A stretch of 48,787 bases of DNA, from NCBI GenBank assembly GCA_019752375.1, contig JAIEMG010000032.1, positions 1 through 48,787 on the forward strand. The letters are read 5' to 3'. Positions 37,317-45,200 of the stretch are shown one piece after another. The DNA comes from Gemmataceae bacterium. Its GTDB lineage: Bacteria; Planctomycetota; Planctomycetia; Gemmatales; Gemmataceae. The position numbers were made by a program, and so were the translations under genes. The notes beneath the pieces were generated by a model. The model was given only the letters and a program-made list of their open reading frames with translations, had not been told where the DNA came from and ran no database searches. Each line of letters begins with the position of its first letter. The stretch's first letter is position 1.

Positions 37317-37874
37317 ATGATTCTCATTGACCCTCAACGTGGTCGTCGCACCGCAGTGGCTGCGGTCGAGTTTGCAGTCATCCTTCCCCTGTTGTTCATG
37401 CTGTTGGCCGGTGTTCTCGAGGTCGCCCGTTTAGTGCAAGTCACGCAGATTGCGGTTTTCGCCGCACGTGAAGGCGCCCGCACGGCCTCCCAAGGTGTGC
37501 TCTTGTTGCCCAATGGAGCAACTACCAACATCCTGGTGAGTGGTTCCGATCCTTCGGTCGCCGATTCGGCGCGCACCTACCTCACCGGATCGGGATTGAA
37601 TCGGGTGACGACCACCAATGTGACCGACACCCAGTTGGTCAACTTTGTCTTCACCAGTGGAACTTATTCGGGCGTCAGCGGCAAGAACCCCAGCGACGGA
37701 TCGAAGGGCGACTACTTCAAGGTGACGGTAACGGTCCCCTGGCAGTACGCCCGGTGGTCCACACTTCAGTTGTTGAACCCCAACAGCGTAATCGGGGAAG
37801 CTACCGGCGTGATGATGGTCGATAAGCCCCTCGGCACGTTCACGGACGTGCCGACGTGGGTTGAACCCTCTTGA
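37317..37874 (+). CDS. TadE-like pseudopilin 1
   Basis: A 185-residue protein with the TadE-like N-terminus: a short basic leader, then AAVEFAVILPLLFMLLAGVLEVARL, one membrane-spanning segment, and AAREGARTAS. The rest is outside the membrane and Thr/Ser/Gly-rich. TadE and TadF are minor pseudopilins of the Flp/Tad pilus. ATG 37317 is preceded by AAGGGG at 37303-37308; a GTG at 37311 is in frame. First of three adjacent genes of this type on the same strand. Confidence 0.85.
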   Translation: MILIDPQRGRRTAVAAVEFAVILPLLFMLLAGVLEVARLVQVTQIAVFAAREGARTASQGVLLLPNGATTNILVSGSDPSVADSARTYLTGSGLNRVTTTNVTDTQLVNFVFTSGTYSGVSGKNPSDGSKGDYFKVTVTVPWQYARWSTLQLLNPNSVIGEATGVMMVDKPLGTFTDVPTWVEPS

Positions 37875-37894
37875 TTCGAATGGGAGGCGCAGCG

Positions 37895-38461
37895 ATGACA
37901 TCCAGGCCCTTTCAGCGACGAAGTGGGGCCACCGCAGTCGAGACTGCCATGGTGCTCTTCGTCACCGTGCTCATCATGTTCGGTGTCTTCGAGTACGGCC
38001 GTTACTTGATGGTGCTGGAGTTGGCCAACAACGCCGCTCGCGAAGGACTGCGCTATGCGGTGACCAGCTTCTGGCTGAACGACAACAACATCCCCTGGAC
38101 CGGAACGGCGAGCACGAACGCGGTGGGCACCACCAAAATCGCGGCCTTTGCCCAGACGCAAATGGGAGGCGTGGACAAATGGCTAACCCTGGACCCAGCG
38201 GCACCAACATCCAACCCCGCGCCGATTGACACCGTCAACTATCCCTATTACTATCTTTATCGCTCGGATTCCGATGGGGGATACTTGGGTTCGTGGGATT
38301 CGGCAGCGACCGATGCGAGCAGTAACCCGATTGACTACCCCATTTATCTGACTTTCTCGGTCCGTGCGACTTACACTCCCATCTTGCCCACCCTGCTGTC
38401 CATGAATTCAAAAATCCCGGTTAATGTTCAATTGGTAGGGATTGCCGAGAACAACAAGTAA
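37895..38461 (+). CDS. TadE-like pseudopilin 2
   Basis: A 188-residue TadE-like protein: basic start (MTSRPFQRRSG), then ATAVETAMVLFVTVLIMFGVFEYGRY (membrane segment with the conserved Glu) and ANNAAREGLRYAV. The exported part is Ser/Thr/Asn/Tyr-rich. Start ATG 37895 is set by GGGAGG at 37882-37887; ATG 37880 and TTG 37871 are also in frame. It begins 20 bp after the first TadE-like stop. Confidence 0.85.
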   Translation: MTSRPFQRRSGATAVETAMVLFVTVLIMFGVFEYGRYLMVLELANNAAREGLRYAVTSFWLNDNNIPWTGTASTNAVGTTKIAAFAQTQMGGVDKWLTLDPAAPTSNPAPIDTVNYPYYYLYRSDSDGGYLGSWDSAATDASSNPIDYPIYLTFSVRATYTPILPTLLSMNSKIPVNVQLVGIAENNK

Positions 38462-38524
38462 TTCGTCTGTTTGCCTTATCGCGGTGCCGCGCCGCGCGGG
38501 GGCAATCGGGAGGAATCGACTGCC

Positions 38525-41383
38525 ATGGCACGCTATCGAACGAGTTCGGGGCGCAGAGGCACGGTGCTGCCTTTGATGGCCTTCACGCTGATGGCTTTGG
38601 TCACCTTTCTGGCCCTGGCAATTGACATTGGCATGATGACCATCGTGCGGGCGCAACTCCAAGTGGCGGCAGACAATGCCGCCCTCGCAGCCACGCGTGC
38701 CCTCGATGGCAATCAGGATCCGGCCTATAATCCGGGAGCCGTTGACACCAGTCATCCCGTCCCCGGCGCCGAAGGCATGAACAATTACAATAACATCACT
38801 GCGGTGGCGGTGAACGCGGCTCAAGGCAACAAGGTGCTGAATAGCGCCATCACTCAGAGCAGCGGCGACGTTCAGATCGGCGCCTACTACTACGACGCGG
38901 GATTGTCGCATTTCGTGGACTCCACGAACACGGCAAGCCTTACCTACAATGGCACCGCCATGACCGCGCCGGCCGACCGAAGTGGGGCGGCGCTGGGAAG
39001 CTCGACGGTGTGGTACAACTGGGGAATGGTGAAGGTCACCACTCGATTTACTCCTCGCCTCTTCTTCGGGCGGATGACGGGCTTCACGCCATCGCAACTC
39101 ACGGCGACGGCGACCGCCGCCCACCGGCCGCGCGACATCGCCATCGTGATCGACCAGTCCATTTCGATGGCCTTCGGTAGCGTCGGACGATGGCAGTACA
39201 ACGATCTCCAGGATCCGCCCGGCAACTCTGGGCCAGCTGTGGGCAACGGCGTCAGTTCCATGAATTTCGATACGGTATTCCCCCAGTTCGGGCACTGGTC
39301 GGTCCATAACCCCGCCGCCGCAGTCAGCGGCATGCATCGGACGACCACGTTCGTTCGCTCCGATACGGGCGAAGTCTATACGACGGCGAACGTGACTGAG
39401 GATAGCACGCAGACCGGGCCTGCGATGGTCAAGGATTTCTACACCACCCAGACCCCTTGGCCCGCGAGCACCTATGCGGCCAGCAGCGCCCCGACGTCCG
39501 GTTCGACCGATTCCAGCTTCGCTCTGGCGTTCCCCTCTCAGCCGCAAAGCGGCTCCGTCAGCGACTACGTGAACCAGACCGGCACCTACGCGTACGACAA
39601 GTGGAAGCACAACAACGGTGCCGCCAGCGGCCCGTGGGCGGCAACCGTTGCCGACATCCTTCAGGGCTCGGCCAGTTCCCCCACGAACTACAACAACAAT
39701 TCCCATGCCAAGGACACCAGTGTCTGGGAGAGAGCGGATAGCACTGCGGGATATGGCAGTTCCTTCACGGGATATGTCGTCGGGCCCGCCTACTACGGCA
39801 TCAGCTTCTACATTTGGCCGCCCGATCCCCGGCAGCCTTCGACCAATCGCTACGGCGACTCAGGCTACGTCGCGGGCGACTGGCGGCGGCGGTTTTTCAC
39901 CACGAATGGCACCAACACCATCAGCAACCACCTCCTTTGGACATCTTCTGGCACGGTGGGCATCTGGCAGGGGCAGAGCCTAGTGAATTATGATAAGGTC
40001 CTCGAATGGATCAAGAACAGCCCCGTGCAGGTGTTCCCATCGAGCCTTTACAGCGGCCGCTTGTGTTATTACACGTCGATTCCCGATAATGTGACTTGGA
40101 ACGCCAGTGACAGCGCGAGCCTCAAGCGCGATAAAGCCTTTTGGAGAGCCTATATTGACTTTGTGCTCACCAACGATTGCCGCACCCTGTATGGGACCGA
40201 GGAAAACGACATCGCCAACAGCTCCAACCCGAGCTACAGCCGGACCGCTTATTTTGGCACCCCACAGATCACCGATAGCGCCAACCTGACGGCCAATCCG
40301 AAACCCTACATGAAATACACGGACAATCCGGTCCGTCCGAAGTTGAACTTCTGGTTCGGCGGGTTGTCGATGCTGTATTTCCTGTTCGACGGCGCATACA
40401 TCGCCGACGATAATACGCGAAAGACGATGAGCCTCTATCCGGGGACCGCCCACCAGGCTCACTGCTGGCACCTCAAGGCGGGCTTCAACGCGGTGCTCAC
40501 CGACATCAAGGCCAACCACCCCAACGATCAGTTTGCTCTCTGCTATTTCGCATCGTCCAACTCCTTCACGACTTCGCGCGTCCAGCTCGGGCAACACTAT
40601 CAGCTGGCCAAGGACCTATTGTTCTTCCCTCGTTCGCTGGTGGCGAGTGGCGGCACCAGCAACACCACGATCTCGAGCTCCTGGGACGGTAGTTCGGTGC
40701 TATCGGTGCTCAACAACACCAATTCGCGCGGAGGGTACGCTTGCATTGACAACTCGGGGCCGTTTAACTATTCCGCTCCCGATGTCTCCGCACCGACCGG
40801 CAGTACCTGCCCGCAGACGGGGTTCGCGCTCGCCTTTAACGAGTTCAGCACCACGTCGCCCAACGTCGGCCGCAAGGGCGCTGCCAAGGTGGTCGTGTTC
40901 GAAACGGACGGCTACCCGACCCAGTATAGTAACCAGGCGACCTACTCCAACAGCACCGCCTATACGGCGGTCATCAACAACGTCGGAGCCGGCGGCTCCG
41001 GCGATACGAGCGGATCGCTGACCAATAATCCCGGCGCCATGTTCAATGCGCTGCAAATCGTGGATCGGATTGTCGCTCAAGACACGGCGGCCGCCCCGGG
41101 TTATTCAACGGCACGGACACTGGCCCGCGTGCATGCGCTGGGATTTGGCGACAACTTCGATCCGAACACGGCAGCCAATTCCGTGGCGGCACTGGGACTT
41201 CAGACCAAATGCAAAAACTTCCTGCTCGAAGTTCAGAAGCGTGGCTACACGTCGGCCGCGAGCGACACCGACATTCAGTCCTGGAAGTACATCGTCGGTA
41301 CATACACCCAGCGCAAGGCCGCTCTGAAGACGGCGTTCCAGACCATCATGCAAAGCGGCGTGAAGGTCGTGCTCGTTCGGTAG
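38525..41383 (+). CDS. TadG-like protein with von Willebrand A domain
   Basis: A 952-residue protein. The N-terminus matches the TadE/TadG-like Flp pilus-assembly family (GTVLPLMAFTLMALVTFLALAIDIG, a single membrane segment, then QLQVAADNAALAATRAL). A von Willebrand type A domain follows, with the metal-binding DxSxS motif at Asp210, Ser212 and Ser214 (IDQSISM). A later part has FETDGYPT, the second metal-site region. The region between is long and rich in Ser, Thr, Asn and Tyr, and is much larger than typical TadG (about 500-600 residues), so the VWA domain carries a large insertion. GGGAGG before ATG 38525 supports the start. It ends the three-gene pseudopilin unit. Confidence 0.85.
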   Translation: MARYRTSSGRRGTVLPLMAFTLMALVTFLALAIDIGMMTIVRAQLQVAADNAALAATRALDGNQDPAYNPGAVDTSHPVPGAEGMNNYNNITAVAVNAAQGNKVLNSAITQSSGDVQIGAYYYDAGLSHFVDSTNTASLTYNGTAMTAPADRSGAALGSSTVWYNWGMVKVTTRFTPRLFFGRMTGFTPSQLTATATAAHRPRDIAIVIDQSISMAFGSVGRWQYNDLQDPPGNSGPAVGNGVSSMNFDTVFPQFGHWSVHNPAAAVSGMHRTTTFVRSDTGEVYTTANVTEDSTQTGPAMVKDFYTTQTPWPASTYAASSAPTSGSTDSSFALAFPSQPQSGSVSDYVNQTGTYAYDKWKHNNGAASGPWAATVADILQGSASSPTNYNNNSHAKDTSVWERADSTAGYGSSFTGYVVGPAYYGISFYIWPPDPRQPSTNRYGDSGYVAGDWRRRFFTTNGTNTISNHLLWTSSGTVGIWQGQSLVNYDKVLEWIKNSPVQVFPSSLYSGRLCYYTSIPDNVTWNASDSASLKRDKAFWRAYIDFVLTNDCRTLYGTEENDIANSSNPSYSRTAYFGTPQITDSANLTANPKPYMKYTDNPVRPKLNFWFGGLSMLYFLFDGAYIADDNTRKTMSLYPGTAHQAHCWHLKAGFNAVLTDIKANHPNDQFALCYFASSNSFTTSRVQLGQHYQLAKDLLFFPRSLVASGGTSNTTISSSWDGSSVLSVLNNTNSRGGYACIDNSGPFNYSAPDVSAPTGSTCPQTGFALAFNEFSTTSPNVGRKGAAKVVVFETDGYPTQYSNQATYSNSTAYTAVINNVGAGGSGDTSGSLTNNPGAMFNALQIVDRIVAQDTAAAPGYSTARTLARVHALGFGDNFDPNTAANSVAALGLQTKCKNFLLEVQKRGYTSAASDTDIQSWKYIVGTYTQRKAALKTAFQTIMQSGVKVVLVR

Positions 41384-41409
41384 ATTTGGGTTGCACGCGG
41401 ATGTGCATG

Positions 41410-41462
41410 ACCGCGGCCGCCGTGGAGTGAGACGGCAACTCACACTCCGCGGCGGTCGCGGT
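41410..41462. terminator. GC-rich hairpin after the TadG-like gene
   Basis: Arms at 41410-41430 and 41440-41462 pair over about 20 bases with small bulges, around the loop gacggcaac. It lies 26 bp after the TadG-like stop and just before the ABC ATPase gene. There is no T-run, so factor-independent termination is uncertain. It separates the pilus genes from the ABC exporter genes. Confidence 0.5.
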
Positions 41463-41484
41463 CGTGTTGGATGACGAGGTGTCC

Positions 41485-42243
41485 GTGTCCGAGCCAGCTG
41501 CTCATTTCGAAGCGGTGACCAAGGTCTACAGCGGGTGGTTCGGTCGCCGCAAGGTGGAGGCAGTCCGCGGCGTCACCCTGCGCATCGAAACCGGAGAGGT
41601 GTTTGGCTTGCTCGGGCCCAACCGTGCGGGCAAAACCACGCTGATCAAGCTCCTTCTCTCCCTGAGCAAGGCCACCTCGGGAAGCATCCACCGTCTCGGC
41701 CGCCCATTGAGCGATCGCAGCACGCTGGCGCGCATCGGCTACATGCACGAGAACCACGCATTTCCACGCTACCTGACGGCTACCGAGTTGCTCAACTTCT
41801 ACGGTGCGCTGGCACTCCAACAGGCGGAAGAGTTGCAGAAGAGCGTGCCGGCCCTCTTGGAACGGGTCGGGCTTGCGGATCGCAGCAAAGAGCCGATCTC
41901 CCAGTTTAGCAAGGGAATGGTCCAGCGGCTCGGATTGGCCCAGGCGTTGATCGGTCGCCCGCATTTGCTCGTGCTCGACGAGCCGACCGAGGGACTCGAT
42001 CTGGAAGGGCGTCGCCTGCTCCGCGAGGTGGTTTCGGAGTTGCGCGATGAGGGCCGCACCGTGCTGCTGGTCTCCCACGTTCTGACCGAGGTGGAGCATT
42101 TGTGCGATCGGGTGGGCGTTCTAGTCAATGGCCGCGTCGTGGCGACTCGGCCGCTCCAGGATCTCGTGCGTGACTCGCGGAATGGTTCGGCGCGCTCGCT
42201 GGAGGACGCGCTGCATTCTCTCTACGAAGAAGTGTCGCCATGA
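41485..42243 (+). CDS. ABC exporter ATP-binding protein
   Basis: A 252-residue ABC ATPase. Motifs in order: Walker A GPNRAGKTT (usually GPNGAGKTT, here Gly to Arg at the fourth position, lysine kept), signature SQFSKGMVQRLG, Walker B LLVLDEPTEGLDL and the H-loop VSHVL. Pairing with a permease of the ABC-2 type indicates export. GTG 41485 (MSEPAAHFEAV) has GAGG six bases upstream; GTG 41464 is also in frame. Overlaps the permease gene by four bases (ATGA). Substrate unknown. Confidence 0.9.
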   Translation: MSEPAAHFEAVTKVYSGWFGRRKVEAVRGVTLRIETGEVFGLLGPNRAGKTTLIKLLLSLSKATSGSIHRLGRPLSDRSTLARIGYMHENHAFPRYLTATELLNFYGALALQQAEELQKSVPALLERVGLADRSKEPISQFSKGMVQRLGLAQALIGRPHLLVLDEPTEGLDLEGRRLLREVVSELRDEGRTVLLVSHVLTEVEHLCDRVGVLVNGRVVATRPLQDLVRDSRNGSARSLEDALHSLYEEVSP

Positions 42244-43358
42244 AATTCTCGGCGTTGCTGTTGACGATGAAATGGCTCGTCCGCGACACATTTCGACAGG
42301 GGGTCGCTTCACGGATCACCTGGCTGATGATGGGGTTCAGCGCCGTCGCGATCCTCGTCTGCTCGAGCGTGGGTGTGAGCGGCGACGACCCAGGCCTGTA
42401 CGATCCGGCGGGATTTGTCCGGCCGCACGACATTTCGCACTTGCCTGCGATCGAAAAGGACGGGGCCGCTCCGGTAGTGAGCGGGCAAGTCTCCATCCTC
42501 TTCGGCGCGGTCACGGTGCCGCTGGGGCGCGACCGCGAAGAGGCGATTCGGTTTTTTCAGGCGGTGCTGGCCAACTGGGTGGCGGGCAATCTGGGGATCC
42601 TACTTTCCCTGATCTGGACGGCAGGTTTCCTGCCGACGTTTCTCGAATCCAGCAGCGTGTCCGTCTTGTTGGCCAAGCCACCGCCGCGCTGGGTGTTGCT
42701 CGCCGGCAAGTATGTGGGCGTCCTGCTGTTCCTCCTCGTCCAGGCAATCTTCTTTGTATGCGGCACCTGGCTTGCGCTGGGGCTGCGCACTTCGGTCTGG
42801 GAACCGACGTATCTTCTCGCTATTCCAATGCTACTTCTGCATTTCACCGTATTCTTCAGCTTCTCCGCGTTTCTTGCCGTGTGGACACGAAGCACGGTCA
42901 CCACCGTTTTTGGCTCGATCCTCTTCTGGGTGATCTGCTGGGCAATGAACTACGGTCACCACGCATCACTCGCCTACGAGTTGGAAAAATCCAGAGACGT
43001 GCAAAAGCAAGCGCAGGCGATGACGGTCCTTGCCCCGTCGCCCGTTGCTGGCCTTCCCGGCAGCATGCCTTGGTGGGGCCTGCTCCTGAACACACGACCG
43101 CCCGTCTTCGAGGAACAGATGTCCGGCATCTCAACCCTGCGCGAGATAGGCTACTGGCTGTTCCCCAAGCCGGTTGACTTCGGAGCCATCTCAACCAGTG
43201 CGGTCCGCACCGATTCGTACTTTGCCGAACTCCATGAATACCAGGTGCTTCGAAATCACCAAGCGTTTCATCCAGAGTTGGCCATCTTGAGTTCTCTCGC
43301 TTTTGCGCTCGTGTTTCTGGCATTGGCCGGGTACGAGTTCGCGCATACGGACTATTAG
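42240..43358 (+). CDS. ABC-2 type exporter permease
   Basis: A 372-residue membrane protein with about six hydrophobic segments (for example ITWLMMGFSAVAILVCSSVG and LLFLLVQAIFFVCGTWLALG). It resembles NosY/ABC-2 permeases in layout, with a large exported loop after the first segment and a short cytoplasmic region (ELEKSRDVQKQAQ). It overlaps the ATPase by four bases, so the two are translated together and form one transporter. No other partner gene is adjacent. Confidence 0.87.
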   Translation: MKFSALLLTMKWLVRDTFRQGVASRITWLMMGFSAVAILVCSSVGVSGDDPGLYDPAGFVRPHDISHLPAIEKDGAAPVVSGQVSILFGAVTVPLGRDREEAIRFFQAVLANWVAGNLGILLSLIWTAGFLPTFLESSSVSVLLAKPPPRWVLLAGKYVGVLLFLLVQAIFFVCGTWLALGLRTSVWEPTYLLAIPMLLLHFTVFFSFSAFLAVWTRSTVTTVFGSILFWVICWAMNYGHHASLAYELEKSRDVQKQAQAMTVLAPSPVAGLPGSMPWWGLLLNTRPPVFEEQMSGISTLREIGYWLFPKPVDFGAISTSAVRTDSYFAELHEYQVLRNHQAFHPELAILSSLAFALVFLALAGYEFAHTDY

Positions 43359-43654
43359 GCTAGGGCACTCGACCTGAGATTTGTCGTCGGGCCTTCATCC
43401 CCGCCGGCGGATCGGGGTACGCTCATGAGACGATGGTGTCCGGCACGACTGGCAGTCATGGATGAGGCTGTCTGTGATTCGCTCCCACCGTGGGGCTTCG
43501 GATGATTACGAGAACCAGTAAGGTCGCACGCCTGTTCGTTCAACCGCGCCTTTCCCTTCAGCGCAGTTCACCGTAAAATCGCTGCATTACTATCTCTGGA
43601 CGCAGGTAAGCACCGTCGTTTCTGGCTTCCCACGTTGAATGCATAGGCAATTCC
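43359..43654. other. 296-bp gap without visible features
   Basis: No gene, repeat or clear terminator seen between the ABC permease and the RND adaptor. A promoter for the efflux genes is likely here but I cannot point to a definite one. Confidence 0.4.
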
Positions 43655-44908
43655 ATGAACAGTGTGCCAACCTATTCCAAGCTCGCTCTGGCATCGCTTG
43701 CTCTCGGCGCCCTGATCGCCGTCGGCTGCGGTGACAAGCACCCCGCCCCGGTCGGTGCGCCGGCGCCCATCGTGCAGGTGGCCGTGCCGGTGCAGCGCGA
43801 GGTCACCGACTACCAGATCTTCACCGCGCGCACGCAGGCGGAGCAGTCGGTGGACATCAAGGCCCGCGTCACCGGCTACCTGGACGACTTCAAGTTCAAG
43901 GACGGCGACATGGTCAAGAAAGGCCAGGTCCTGTTCGTCATCGACAAGCGGCCCTACAAGGCCGCACTGGACAAAGCAGTGGCCCAGGTCGAGGTGTCCA
44001 AGGCGGCGCTCGAGAAGGCGCAGGCCAACTACGACATTGGGCTTCGCGTCCAGAAGGAACAGAAGAACGCCATCAGCGAACAGGAACTCGCCAAGCGGAA
44101 GGGCGAACGCGACGAGGCACGCGGCTCGGTGGATGAAGCCAAGGCCCTGGTGGAGAATGCCCAGCTGAATTACGACTGGTGCGAGGTAACGTCGCCATTG
44201 ACCGGCCGCGTCAATCGGCACTTTATCGACGTCGGAAACCTCGTCAGCGCGGACGTCACCACACTGACGAACATCGTCTCCCTCAAGCCGACCTGGGCGT
44301 ATTTCGACGTGGACCAGAACACGATGCTCAGCGTCCAGAAGCTCATCATGGAAGGCAAGCTCAAGTCCGCCCGCGAGGACGAGGTGGAAGTGCAGATGGC
44401 GTTGTCCGGCGACAAGGGCTTTCCCTTCAACGGCGTCATCGATTTTGTCAGCAATCAGCTCGATCCCAATACCGGATCCTTGCGAGTGCGTGCCGTCTTT
44501 CCGAACAAGGACGAGAAGCTGGCCGCGGGCCTGTTCGGCCGGATTCGCGTGCCGATCACCGCACCCCACAAGGCTTTGCTGGTCAGCGACCTTGCCGTGG
44601 GGACCGACCAGGGGCAGAAGTACGTGCTCGTCGTCAACGACCAGGACGTGGTCGAATATCGTCCCGTCGAAACCGGCCTGTTGCACGACGGGTTGCGTGA
44701 AGTCATGCGCTTCCGCACCGTGATCGAATCGGACCCCGAAGGCAAGCAGACCAGCCGCGAAGTGGAGGTCCTCAAGCCCACCGACCGCCTGATCGTCAAT
44801 GGCTTGCAGCGCGTGCGCCCCGGAATCAAGGTCGATCCGCGCCAGATCGACATGGAGACGCTGCTGCTGGAAAAGGACAAGGGGCCGGCGAAGAAGGCCG
44901 CGAAATGA
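43655..44908 (+). CDS. RND efflux periplasmic adaptor (membrane fusion protein)
   Basis: A 417-residue adaptor of the AcrA/MexA/HlyD family, which links an inner-membrane RND pump to an outer-membrane channel. Visible elements: lipoprotein-like start (LGALIAVGC, Cys25), a lipoyl half-motif (IKARVTGYLDDFKFKDGDMVKKGQVLFVID), a helical hairpin rich in Lys, Glu and Ala (about 105-170), and the returning strand CEVTSPLTGRVNRHFID. It precedes the pump gene by 292 bp. Its stop codon (TGA 44906-44908) is inside repeat copy C. Confidence 0.93.
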   Translation: MNSVPTYSKLALASLALGALIAVGCGDKHPAPVGAPAPIVQVAVPVQREVTDYQIFTARTQAEQSVDIKARVTGYLDDFKFKDGDMVKKGQVLFVIDKRPYKAALDKAVAQVEVSKAALEKAQANYDIGLRVQKEQKNAISEQELAKRKGERDEARGSVDEAKALVENAQLNYDWCEVTSPLTGRVNRHFIDVGNLVSADVTTLTNIVSLKPTWAYFDVDQNTMLSVQKLIMEGKLKSAREDEVEVQMALSGDKGFPFNGVIDFVSNQLDPNTGSLRVRAVFPNKDEKLAAGLFGRIRVPITAPHKALLVSDLAVGTDQGQKYVLVVNDQDVVEYRPVETGLLHDGLREVMRFRTVIESDPEGKQTSREVEVLKPTDRLIVNGLQRVRPGIKVDPRQIDMETLLLEKDKGPAKKAAK

Positions 44909-45147
44909 CGAATGACGAAGCCCGAATGACGAATCAATGACCAATACCCAATGACCCAAGATGCACGCGCAGCGATTCGGGAGCACCCAGAAACTGTCCC
45001 CGTCGGCTGGACAGTATTGTCCGGCCAGAACCGCGCACGGACAGAAATGTCCGTGCCACGGATGCTGTGTTCTTGGTGCCCTGCCATATCCCTTGGGTCT
45101 TCGTCATTCGTCATTGATTCGTCATTCGGGCTTCGTTATTCGTCATT
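44904..45147. repeat. Inverted repeat element, copy C, with two small palindromes inside
   Basis: Left arm 44904-44943 is identical to that of copy B; right arm 45111-45147 is its reverse complement with one mismatch. The 167 bases between hold two palindromes: 45005-45026 (ggctggaca gtat tgtccggcc, with one mismatch) and 45035-45056 (gcacggaca gaaa tgtccgtgc). The second is followed by cac, so on the minus strand it reads GTG-GCACGGACA, like a REP unit. The element provides the stop of the adaptor gene and separates it from the pump. Confidence 0.8.
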
Positions 45148-45200
45148 CATCCCAAAGCTTGACAGCGAACTAGTGCTGCGGACCTACTCAAAGGGTTTCC

